Source: an uncultured Shinella sp. (lineage in GTDB: Bacteria > Pseudomonadota > Alphaproteobacteria > Rhizobiales > Rhizobiaceae). Taken from it: a stretch of 13,454 nucleotides of DNA. The notes below the pieces were generated by a model. The model was given only the letters and a program-made list of their open reading frames with translations, had not been told where the DNA came from and searched no databases. The DNA lies in the NCBI RefSeq assembly GCF_946479415.1, contig NZ_CAMLFY010000120.1, positions 1 through 13,454 of the forward strand, written 5' to 3'. The translations under genes were made by a program, and so were the position numbers. Below, in pieces: positions 5,871-12,366 of the stretch (positions are counted from its first letter, which is position 1; the number at the start of each line of letters is the position of its first letter).

Positions 5871-6878
5871 CTACCCTGCCCTGTCGGCAAGGGCTTCCGC
5901 AAGGCGCTTGTCGCCCGCGCTGTCGGGCGCGAGACCGAAGCGCAGCCAGTGCGGATTGTAGTCGAACGGGCGCACGAGGATGTGGTGGCGGCAGAGACGA
6001 TGGTGAATGGCCGCGGCATCCGGATGCGCCACTAGCGAGAACAGGCCGGTGCCGCCGATGACATCAAGCCCGCTTTCGGCAAGCGCGGCATCGAGCGCGG
6101 CCTTGCGCGCCGCAATCGCTTCGTGGATGGCGCGAGTATCCGATGCCATCAGCTTCGTTGCGATGGTCAGCGCCGGTCCCGAGACCGCCCAGGGACCAAG
6201 CCCGTCCTCGATACGATCCAGCACGGCGGTTTCGCCGATGACGAAACCGAGACGCAGGCCGGCAAGGCCGAAGAATTTTCCAAAAGAGCGAAAGACGAGA
6301 AGGCCGGGCATCCCGTCACCGGCAAGCGGCGCGATGCAGGTTTCCGGCCGCATGTCGCCGAAGGCCTCGTCCACGATCAGCAGCCCACCCTTGGCCGAGA
6401 CCCGCGCATGGAGCGCAAGCAGCGTTTCCCGATCGAACAGACGGCCGGTGGGATTGTTGGGATTGACGACGACGACGAGGCCATGGGCGTCGGTGACGGC
6501 ATCGAGACTTTCGATGCGGTCCACGGCGATGCCGGCATTGGCCAGCACACGGACATATTCGCCATAGGTGGGGACAAGCACGGCGGCGCGTCGGCCGGCG
6601 GGCACGAAACGCGGCAGGAGCTGGATGACCGACTGCGTGCCGGGCACCGGCAGCGGCAAGGCATTCGGCGTGTCGTAATAGCGGGCGGCGGCGGCGCGGG
6701 CTTCATCCTGCCGATGACGATCCGGCAGGCGGTGCCAGGCGGCGACGTCGATCTCGGGAAGCGTGACGGGGTTCGGATTGATGCCGGTGGAGAGGTCCAG
6801 CCAATCCTCGGGACGGCCGCCGAAGCGTGCGGCAGCCGCGGCAATGCCACCACCATGGACGATACGCGGCGCGGTCAT
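5871..6878 (-). CDS. cobC: L-threonine-O-3-phosphate decarboxylase CobC (PLP enzyme)
   Basis: A 335-residue fold-type I PLP enzyme of the histidinol-phosphate aminotransferase-like group. It is expected to make (R)-1-amino-2-propanol phosphate, the arm that CobD attaches. Visible are HGGGI at the N-terminus, LDLSTGINPNP (28-37), NPNNPTG at 139-145, Asp170 in the IVDEAF motif, the PLP lysine Lys201 in FRSFGKFFGLAGLRLGF, and Arg209. HGG near the start plus DLSTGINP separates it from true HisC. The ATG overlaps the cobB stop (ATGA), indicating translational coupling. Context inside cobE-A-B-C-D makes the assignment firm; family homology alone could not exclude an aminotransferase activity. Confidence 0.94.
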   Translation of the reverse strand: MTAPRIVHGGGIAAAAARFGGRPEDWLDLSTGINPNPVTLPEIDVAAWHRLPDRHRQDEARAAAARYYDTPNALPLPVPGTQSVIQLLPRFVPAGRRAAVLVPTYGEYVRVLANAGIAVDRIESLDAVTDAHGLVVVVNPNNPTGRLFDRETLLALHARVSAKGGLLIVDEAFGDMRPETCIAPLAGDGMPGLLVFRSFGKFFGLAGLRLGFVIGETAVLDRIEDGLGPWAVSGPALTIATKLMASDTRAIHEAIAARKAALDAALAESGLDVIGGTGLFSLVAHPDAAAIHHRLCRHHILVRPFDYNPHWLRFGLAPDSAGDKRLAEALADRAG

Positions 6879-8179
6879 GCCGCCTCCGCCGCAAGGTCGA
6901 TGAGATGCATGTAGGAGCCGCTGACAGCGCCGCGACGTAGGCCGGCCGTGCCGAGATCGTCGCCCATCGCATCGGTGACGGCAAAGAGGCGATCCGCCTC
7001 CCCCTCATGCGCTACCGTCGAATAGTGAAATTCATGCGCCGTCATGGGCTTCGAAAAACCGGAACCGGCGAGCGGCGCAACGAGGCGATAGCCGAGATGG
7101 CGGCGGCGTTCGGCAAAGCTCGTCACGAGCGGCAGAAGGCCGAGCATGCCGTGGCGCGCGCCATCGGCGGCCACCAATCCTTCCCCCAGCGTCATATAGC
7201 CCCCGCATTCGCCATAGATGCGCGCGTTCCGGCGCGCCGCATCCTGCATGCCTAGGCGGAAACGGCCGGCATTGGCAAGGGTCTCCGCATGCAGTTCGGG
7301 ATAGCCGCCCGGCAGATAGATGGCATCGGCATCCACAGCCGGCGCCTCGTCGGCGAGCGGCGAGAAGAAGGAGAGGTTGGCACCCGCCGCGCGCCAGCCC
7401 AGCAGCAGATGCTCGTAGGCGAAGGCGAAGGCGGTGTCGCGGGCGATGGCGATGCGTTGACCGAGCGGCGGAAGAAGCGAAATGGCCGGCATCGGCGGCA
7501 AGGCATGGCGCGCGGCAACGGCCAGCAGGCGCTCGATATTGCAGCGCGCTGCAACGGCCTCCGCCGCGCGGGCGATAAACCCCTCCAGGCCGCCATGCTC
7601 GGCGGCCTGCACGAGACCGAGATGACGCTCCGGCAAGGCAAGCCCGGCATCCCGCTCCAGCACGCCGAAAATCTCGATGCCGCTGGCATCCAGCGCGCCG
7701 CGCAGCATCATTTCGTGTTTCGGGCTGCCGACCTTGTTGAGGATGACGCCTGCCACGCGGATATCACTGCGAAAATCGGCATAGCCCTTCACCATGGCAG
7801 CGACGGATTGCGACAGGCGGCTGCAATCGACGACCAGAACGACCGGCAGGCCGAGTGTCGCGGCAAGATCGGCCGGTGCCCCCGTGCCGTCGGCCGCGCC
7901 GTCGAACAGGCCCATCATCGCCTCGACCAGCAGGAAATCGCCCGCGCCCGCCTGCATCGCGGCATTGGCGCGGATGAGTTCGGGGCGCATGGCCCAGGGG
8001 TCGTAGTTCAGGCAGGCGCGGCGGCTGGCGGCGGCGTGGAAGGCGGGATCGATATAATCAGGACCGGCCTTGCCGGAGACGAGCGGCACGCCGGCATCGG
8101 CCAGCGCCCGCGCCAGACCGAGCGTCACCGTCGTCTTGCCGGAGCCGGACGCGGGCGCGGCAATGAGCAGACCGCTCAT
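6875..8179 (-). CDS. cobB: Cobyrinic acid a,c-diamide synthase CobB
   Basis: A 434-residue ATP- and glutamine-dependent amidase acting on hydrogenobyrinic or cobyrinic acid side chains a and c. The N-terminal half has a P-loop, APASGSGKTT at 8-17, and AGPDYIDPAFH at 38-48. The C-terminal half is a class I glutamine amidotransferase-like domain with YLPGGYPELHAE (288-299), the nucleophile Cys325 in YGECGGYMTLG, and SGSYMHLID containing His425. Length and domain order are normal. The start ATG at 8179 overlaps the cobA stop (ATGA). The same frame stays open upstream to 8863, but that part lies antiphase inside cobA and is not coding. Confidence 0.95.
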   Translation of the reverse strand: MSGLLIAAPASGSGKTTVTLGLARALADAGVPLVSGKAGPDYIDPAFHAAASRRACLNYDPWAMRPELIRANAAMQAGAGDFLLVEAMMGLFDGAADGTGAPADLAATLGLPVVLVVDCSRLSQSVAAMVKGYADFRSDIRVAGVILNKVGSPKHEMMLRGALDASGIEIFGVLERDAGLALPERHLGLVQAAEHGGLEGFIARAAEAVAARCNIERLLAVAARHALPPMPAISLLPPLGQRIAIARDTAFAFAYEHLLLGWRAAGANLSFFSPLADEAPAVDADAIYLPGGYPELHAETLANAGRFRLGMQDAARRNARIYGECGGYMTLGEGLVAADGARHGMLGLLPLVTSFAERRRHLGYRLVAPLAGSGFSKPMTAHEFHYSTVAHEGEADRLFAVTDAMGDDLGTAGLRRGAVSGSYMHLIDLAAEAA

Positions 8180-9018
8180 GCCTGGTGCTTGAATTCGCGC
8201 GAGCCGAAGGGATCGGGCGCGAGCTTGCGGCCTTCGGTGAGCGCACCGAGCCAATCGAGCGAAGCGCGCAGCCGCACCACCTCGCCGACGACGACGATGG
8301 CCGGCGGCTCGATGCCGGCAGCTTCCACATCGGCCTCGGCACGACCAAGCGTGGTTTCCAGCACCTGCTGTTCCGGCGTTGCGGCATTGCAGACGAAGGC
8401 GACCGGCTCCTCCGCCGAGCGGCCGCCGGCAATGAGGTTTTGCGCGATCTGGCCGATATGCTTCATCGCCATATACATGACGATGACCGGGGAGCCCTTG
8501 GCGATGCCCTCCCAGTTGATGCGGTCGGGCACCAGACCGGAGGAATCGTGGCCGGTGAGGAAGGTGACGGCGTGGTTGACCTCGCGATGCGTCACCGGGA
8601 TGCCGGCGTAAGCAAGGCCGCCGATGCCGGCGGTGATGCCCGGCACGATGCGGAAGGGAATGCCGTGCTCGATCAGCGTCAGGGCTTCCTCGCCGCCACG
8701 GCCGAAGACGAAGGGGTCGCCGCCCTTGAGGCGCAGCACGCGATGGCCCGCACGGGCCAGCTCGACGAGCCGCAGCGAAATATCCCGCTGCTTGTGCGAG
8801 GGTTTGCCGCCGCGTTTTCCGGCAAATTCCAGCTGGGCGCCGGGTCGCGCGAGCGACAGGCACTCGGCATTGACCAGCGCGTCATGCACGATGACATCGG
8901 CCTGTTGCAGGGCATTGGCCGCATGCAGCGTCAAGAGGCCGGGATCGCCGGGGCCGGCGCCGACGAGCCAGACGCTGCCTTTTTCCATCGACGGGAGGGC
9001 GGAGAAGAGGGTCTGCAT
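8176..9018 (-). CDS. cobA: Uroporphyrinogen-III C-methyltransferase CobA (SUMT)
   Basis: A 280-residue SAM-dependent methyltransferase that methylates uroporphyrinogen III at C2 and C7 to precorrin-2, the committed step from haem to cobalamin (and sirohaem). Motifs are VWLVGAGPGDPGLLT near residues 16-30, the segment FAGKRGGKPSHKQ, LRLKGGDPFVFGRGGEE, and PGITAGIGGLAYAGIPVTHR. There is no fused CysG dehydrogenase-chelatase domain, so it is a stand-alone CobA. Two starts are possible: ATG at 9018, whose A is also the last base of the cobE stop, and GTG at 9021 one codon earlier. GGGAG sits seven to eight bases upstream. It is coupled to cobE before it and to cobB after it. Confidence 0.95.
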   Translation of the reverse strand: MQTLFSALPSMEKGSVWLVGAGPGDPGLLTLHAANALQQADVIVHDALVNAECLSLARPGAQLEFAGKRGGKPSHKQRDISLRLVELARAGHRVLRLKGGDPFVFGRGGEEALTLIEHGIPFRIVPGITAGIGGLAYAGIPVTHREVNHAVTFLTGHDSSGLVPDRINWEGIAKGSPVIVMYMAMKHIGQIAQNLIAGGRSAEEPVAFVCNAATPEQQVLETTLGRAEADVEAAGIEPPAIVVVGEVVRLRASLDWLGALTEGRKLAPDPFGSREFKHQA

Positions 9019-9503
9019 CACGCATGCTCCCGGCTTGAATCACTATGCGAAGGAGCGGAATCCCTTGCCGAGGAAACGGCGGCAAGCGACTGGAAAGATT
9101 CAGCGATTGCGACCGTTGCATGCGCCGATTTGGCCTTCTCCGCAACGATCCGCCCGCCCTGTCCCGCCTGCGCAAGGGCAGCCGCCTCGGCAACGCCGTG
9201 GCAACCGGTATGGGCGAAGACGATATCAGAGGGATTGGCAAGACGCGGCGTCTCGGCTTCGAGCCGTGCTGCGGAGAATGTCATCAGCGGCACGGAAAAA
9301 TGCCGGGCGACCGCATGCATGGCCGGTTCTTCGGCGCGCACATCCAGTGTGGCGATGAAAGCGACCATTTCGGGGGCAGCGCCAAGGCGCGCGAGCGTCG
9401 CAAGCGAAAGGCCGAGAAGTTCCGATGGCGGGGTGCCGCGTTCGCAGCCGAGGCCGAGGACGAGAAAACGTCCGGTTCCGGGGGATGGGGCCTCAGCGCG
9501 CAT
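9018..9503 (-). CDS. cobE: Cobalamin biosynthesis protein CobE (CbiG C-terminal domain family)
   Basis: A 161-residue protein corresponding to the C-terminal domain of CbiG, known as CobE in the aerobic pathway. The conserved N-terminal strand reads FLVLGLGCERGTPPSELLGL, and VAEAAALAQAG lies near residue 105. CobE is needed for cobalamin synthesis but its biochemical step is not well defined; a role around precorrin ring contraction has been suggested for the family. I chose ATG 9503 (MRAEAPSPG) because GAGAG sits six bases before it. A longer form from GTG 9599 would read through the structured leader and gives arginine-rich, non-conserved sequence. It is the first gene of cobE-A-B-C-D. Confidence 0.88.
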   Translation of the reverse strand: MRAEAPSPGTGRFLVLGLGCERGTPPSELLGLSLATLARLGAAPEMVAFIATLDVRAEEPAMHAVARHFSVPLMTFSAARLEAETPRLANPSDIVFAHTGCHGVAEAAALAQAGQGGRIVAEKAKSAHATVAIAESFQSLAAVSSARDSAPSHSDSSREHA

Positions 9504-9629
9504 GGCGGTCTCTCGCAAAATTCCACGCGAAAGAGCCCGGCTTCGCCGTCTTCCGACAGTTCCGGCTCTGGCCCCGTCTGGGTCGGCCGCACCGGACACC
9601 GCTCGGCCCGCCCAGCGGGCACCGTCGCA
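9504..9629 (-). promoter_or_regulatory. Structured leader of the cobE operon with alternative helices
   Basis: From the predicted start near 9629 the leader holds three packed hairpins: 9606-9620 (GCCCGC-TGG-GCGGGC), 9570-9588 (GGCC stem with bulge) and 9532-9569 (AGAGCC-GG with CC-G-GGCTCT, enclosing CTGTC-GGAA-GACGG). The CTCT at 9535-9532 can alternatively pair, with CGC at 9529-9527, to GCGAGAG at 9516-9510, the presumed ribosome-binding site of cobE. The two pairings exclude each other, which is the layout of a translational switch. No canonical cobalamin riboswitch sequence is present. Folding is read by eye only. Confidence 0.4.
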
Positions 9630-9635
9630 GCTTCC

Positions 9636-9664
9636 TTAGTACCGGAGGGCGGCGGGCCGGTCAA
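9636..9664 (-). promoter_or_regulatory. Candidate promoter of the cobE-A-B-C-D operon
   Basis: On the minus strand TTGACC (9664-9659) and TACTAA (9641-9636) are separated by 17 bases. The -35 matches five of six consensus positions, the -10 only three. Part of the -35 is in a small dyad, CCGGT-CAA-ACCGG (9657-9669). The site lies in the 200-bp gap between the serine hydrolase and cobE. Confidence 0.4.
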
Positions 9665-9703
9665 ACCGGATTGCGGCATCCGACACGCCGGAAACGGCAT
9701 GCG

Positions 9704-10753
9704 CTAGAGGTTCGTCAGGTTGGCGAGAACGATTTCGCGCCAGAGACGCGTCGGCGACACCCAGGCATCCGGCGCATTGTAATTGCCGGAGAAGATGACG
9801 CAGGCGATATCCGCCTCCGGCATGAGCCAGAGCCGCTGGCCGCCATTGCCGAAACCGGCCATCCAGGGTTTCGGCGCTCCAAGGACCGGTGCCTCGCCGA
9901 GGAACCAGAAATAGCCGTAGCCGAGACCATCATCCGTCGCCGCTTTCGACGTCAGCGACGTCTCGATCCACGCGCGCGAAACAATCTGCCGCTCGCCGAT
10001 GCGCCCGCCATCCAACACGAGGCGGCCGATGCGCAAGAGATCACGGGCAGTGAGGCGCAGGCCCGATGCCGGCGACGCCACACCATCCGCCCCGCTCAGC
10101 CACTCGAAATGCGTAATGCCGAGCGGCGCAAACAGCGCCTCGCGGGCGAAATCATCGATCCGCTGGCCCGTGCCGCGTTCGATGATCGCGCCGACAAGCG
10201 CGGTCGCACCGCCCGAATAGGTCCAGTGCGTGCCCGGCGCCTGCATCACCGCCTGCTCAAGCGCGAAGCGATAGCGGTCCGGCGCGTTCTCCATGGCAAT
10301 CTCGCTGTTCAGCGGATCGGCGTAAGAACGGTATTCATCCCAGGCGAGCCCCAGCGTCATGGAAAGCGCATGGCCGATCGTCTGGCCCGCGCGGGCCGGA
10401 TCGGCGGCAAGGTCGGCATAGTCGGGAAATTGCTCCAGAAGCGGCGCCTCGGGTGGCGGAACGAGACCGCGGTCGAGCGCAATGCCGTAGAGCAGACTGG
10501 TGACGCTCTTCGTCACCGAGCGCAGGTCGTGCAGCGTCTGCGCATCGAAGGCGACGGTGCCGAGCGAACGGCCCCAGCTCTCGTCCGGCGCCGCACGATA
10601 ATGCTCCAGCACCAGCCTGTCGCCGCGGTTGATCAGCACCGCATGCACATCGCGGATCAGGCCCGATTCGATACCGGCGAGCAGCTTGCGTTCAAGACCG
10701 GCATCAAAGCCCGCCGCCTCCGCCGTACCCTTCGTCCATTGCGTTTCCACCAT
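9704..10753 (-). CDS. Serine hydrolase of the beta-lactamase / penicillin-binding fold
   Basis: A 349-residue class C beta-lactamase-like hydrolase. The SxxK motif is SVTK (Ser79, Lys82) in LRSVTKSVTSLLYG. The second-motif tyrosine is Tyr179 in HWTYSGGATALVG, with Gly in place of the usual Asn, and the third motif is AGFGNGGQ rather than KTG. This pattern fits the broad esterase / 6-aminohexanoate-dimer-hydrolase-like branch better than true beta-lactamases. No signal peptide is visible, so it is probably cytoplasmic. I chose ATG 10753 because GAGGTGAG lies just before it; ATG 10780 is upstream but poorly placed. It lies upstream of cobE on the same strand with a 200-bp gap, and diverges from the TSUP transporter. 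The substrate is unknown and no link to cobalamin can be shown. Confidence 0.85.
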   Translation of the reverse strand: MVETQWTKGTAEAAGFDAGLERKLLAGIESGLIRDVHAVLINRGDRLVLEHYRAAPDESWGRSLGTVAFDAQTLHDLRSVTKSVTSLLYGIALDRGLVPPPEAPLLEQFPDYADLAADPARAGQTIGHALSMTLGLAWDEYRSYADPLNSEIAMENAPDRYRFALEQAVMQAPGTHWTYSGGATALVGAIIERGTGQRIDDFAREALFAPLGITHFEWLSGADGVASPASGLRLTARDLLRIGRLVLDGGRIGERQIVSRAWIETSLTSKAATDDGLGYGYFWFLGEAPVLGAPKPWMAGFGNGGQRLWLMPEADIACVIFSGNYNAPDAWVSPTRLWREIVLANLTNL

Positions 10754-10768
10754 CGCCTCACCTCTTCG

Positions 10769-10787
10769 TTGCAGGATCATCCTACAA
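10769..10787. promoter_or_regulatory. Operator-like palindrome in front of the serine hydrolase gene
   Basis: TTGCAGGATCATCCTACAA is a 19-bp palindrome around a central C, with eight of nine base pairs matching. It begins 15 bases upstream of the hydrolase start codon, in the divergent region shared with the transporter gene. The form resembles operators of GntR-family repressors (TTGT...ACAA ends), but no regulator gene is in the window. Confidence 0.5.
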
Positions 10788-10804
10788 TGCCCCTCGCCTC
10801 CCGT

Positions 10805-10832
10805 TTGATCCGCGTTGCGCGCCGCATACAAG
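10805..10832 (+). promoter_or_regulatory. Candidate promoter of the TSUP transporter gene
   Basis: TTGATC (10805-10810) and TACAAG (10827-10832) each match four of six consensus positions, with a 16-base spacer. Transcription would start near 10839, giving a leader of about 80 bases. Weak on sequence alone. Confidence 0.3.
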
Positions 10833-10919
10833 CGCGTTGAAGCATGCGGGCTTTGCTTTTACCCCCGCAGTCTGACAGAAGTCGGAAAACATCCTCCGCT
10901 GATCCCTTCGAGTCCCGCC

Positions 10920-11705
10920 TTGGTCGATATCGCCCTCCACATCCTCATCTTCCTGTTTTTCGCGGCCTTCCTTGCGGGCTTCATCGATTCCATCGCCGGT
11001 GGTGGCGGCATGATCACCATTCCCGCTATGCTGATTGCGGGCATTCCGCCGCTCGAGGCACTGGGCACAAACAAGCTGCAATCGCTGTTCGGCTCGGGCT
11101 CGGCGACCCTTGCTTATGCGCGCGCCGGCCATGTGCGGCTGTCGGAGCAATTGCCGATGGCGGCGCTGTCGGCGCTCGGCGCCGTTTTCGGCGCAGTGCT
11201 CGCCACCATCGTGCCCGGCGATGTGCTGAAGGCGATGCTGCCCTTCCTGCTGGTGGCGATCGCCGTCTATTTCGGGCTGAAGCCGAATATCGGCGATGTC
11301 GACAAACACCGCCGCATGAGCGTCTTCCTCTTCACCATCACCATCGTGCCGGCCATCGGTTTTTATGACGGCGTGTTCGGCCCCGGCACTGGCTCGTTCT
11401 TCATGCTGGCCTTCGTGACACTCGCCGGCTTCGGCGTGCTGAAGGCGACGGCGCACACCAAGCTCCTGAATTTCGGCTCCAATTTTGGTGCCTTCGCCGT
11501 CTTTCTCTTCTACGGCGTCATCCTGTGGAAGGTCGGGCTCGTCATGGGCGCCGGGCAATTCCTCGGCGCGCAGGCCGGTTCGCGCGTCGCGATGAAAAGC
11601 GGCGCGAAAATCATCAAGCCGCTGCTCGTCGTGACCTCGATTGCGCTCGCCATCCGCCTGATGGCCGATCCGAGCCATCCGCTGCGCGTCTGGCTCGGCT
11701 GGTAA
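10920..11705 (+). CDS. TSUP-family membrane transporter (TauE/SafE, YfcA-like)
   Basis: A protein of about 261 residues made of hydrophobic helices, in the TauE/SafE (DUF81) anion-transporter family. The two repeat motifs are visible: FIDSIAGGGGMITIPAML with LGTNKLQSLFGSGSA in the first half, and GFYDGVFGPGTGSFF with THTKLLNFGSNFGA-like sequence in the second. Helices lie at about 5-25, 30-50, 80-100, 104-121, 135-155, 160-175, 188-205, 207-222 and 234-250. The start is probably TTG at 10920 (MVDIALHILIF); no in-frame ATG lies nearby and the ribosome-binding site is weak, so this is the least certain start in the window. Members move sulfite, sulfoacetate or other anions. The gene lies between two blocks of cob genes and is convergent with cobO (6 bp between stops), but its cargo is unknown. 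Confidence 0.85.
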   Translation: MVDIALHILIFLFFAAFLAGFIDSIAGGGGMITIPAMLIAGIPPLEALGTNKLQSLFGSGSATLAYARAGHVRLSEQLPMAALSALGAVFGAVLATIVPGDVLKAMLPFLLVAIAVYFGLKPNIGDVDKHRRMSVFLFTITIVPAIGFYDGVFGPGTGSFFMLAFVTLAGFGVLKATAHTKLLNFGSNFGAFAVFLFYGVILWKVGLVMGAGQFLGAQAGSRVAMKSGAKIIKPLLVVTSIALAIRLMADPSHPLRVWLGW

Positions 11706-11711
11706 AAGGCG

Positions 11712-12353
11712 TCAGAACTCGACGCCCTGCTGGGCCTTGATACCCGAGCGGAATGGGTGCTTGAGCAGTTCCATCTCGGTGGCGAGGTCGGCGATCTCGA
11801 TCAGCTCTTCCTTGGCATTACGGCCCGTCAGCACGACATGGGTCATGTAGGGCTTTTCGGTCTTCAGGAAGTCGATGACCTCGTTGACGTCGAGATAATC
11901 GTAGCGCAGCGCGATGTTGATCTCGTCGAGCAGCACCATCGAGTTTCGCTCGTCGCGAATGAGCTCCTTGGCTTTTTCCCAGGCCGTCTGCGCCATCGCA
12001 ACGTCGCGGGCACGATCCTGCGTTTCCCAGGTAAAACCTTCGCCCAGCGTATAGAACTGGCAGATATCCGAGAAATGCGCCTCGATCAGATCGCGCTCCC
12101 CGGTTTCCCACGCGCCCTTGATGAACTGCACGACGGCGCAGGGCATCTTATGGGCGATGTGACGGAAGATCATGCCGAAACCGGCGGTCGACTTGCCCTT
12201 GCCCTTGCCGGTGTTGACGATGACAAGACCCTTTTGATCCGTCTTCGTCGCCATGATCTTCTCGCGTGCCTGCTTCTTCTTCGCCATCTTTTCGGAATGG
12301 CGGGCGAGTTCGGCCTCGGTCATACCGGCGGTTTCGTCGTGGTTCTCAGTCAT
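11712..12353 (-). CDS. cobO: Cob(I)yrinic acid a,c-diamide adenosyltransferase CobO
   Basis: A 213-residue CobA/CobO/BtuR-type ATP:corrinoid adenosyltransferase that transfers the 5'-deoxyadenosyl group from ATP to Co(I) corrinoid in the cytoplasm. The P-loop is NTGKGKGKSTAGFG at 47-60. VVQFIKGAWETGERDLIE, LLDEINIALRYDYLDV, VVLTGRNAKEELIEIADLATEM and the C-terminal HPFRSGIKAQQGVEF are typical of the family. The N-terminal 40 residues are lysine- and glutamate-rich, as in long CobO forms. I chose ATG 12353 because AAAGGAAGAAAACG precedes it; upstream in-frame sequence to 12458 overlaps cobN. It follows cobN after 13 bp and is probably co-transcribed with it. Confidence 0.95.
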   Translation of the reverse strand: MTENHDETAGMTEAELARHSEKMAKKKQAREKIMATKTDQKGLVIVNTGKGKGKSTAGFGMIFRHIAHKMPCAVVQFIKGAWETGERDLIEAHFSDICQFYTLGEGFTWETQDRARDVAMAQTAWEKAKELIRDERNSMVLLDEINIALRYDYLDVNEVIDFLKTEKPYMTHVVLTGRNAKEELIEIADLATEMELLKHPFRSGIKAQQGVEF

Positions 12354-12366
12354 CGTTTTCTTCCTT

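Noticed and set aside
6875..8863. A 662-residue fusion reading frame extending CobB upstream
   Set aside because: The first 228 codons lie out of phase inside cobA, are arginine-rich and show no family motifs. The overlapping ATGA at 8179 with a standard CobB N-terminus is the real start.
8185..9639. Plus-strand open frame of 484 codons
   Set aside because: Antisense to cobA and cobE; no recognisable motif and it crosses a coupled gene junction.
9687..9698. GCCG-GAAA-CGGC hairpin after the serine hydrolase as a terminator
   Set aside because: Only four base pairs and no T-run on either strand; common by chance in DNA this GC-rich.
9504..9703. Canonical cobalamin riboswitch in front of cobE
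   Set aside because: ACTGT and a GAGAGACC-GCC stretch recall parts of the consensus, but the B12 box (AGCCAGGAGACCTGCC-like) and the GCCACTG / GGGAAGG core are absent, and the predicted leader is too short. An Infernal search with the cobalamin family would settle it.
9704..10753. Antibiotic-resistance beta-lactamase
   Set aside because: No signal peptide, the Tyr-x-Asn motif is YSG, and the KTG motif is replaced by GNGGQ. The protein belongs to the wider hydrolase branch.
9425..10840. Plus-strand open frame of 471 codons
   Set aside because: Antisense to the serine hydrolase, whose SxxK and Tyr motifs are clear.
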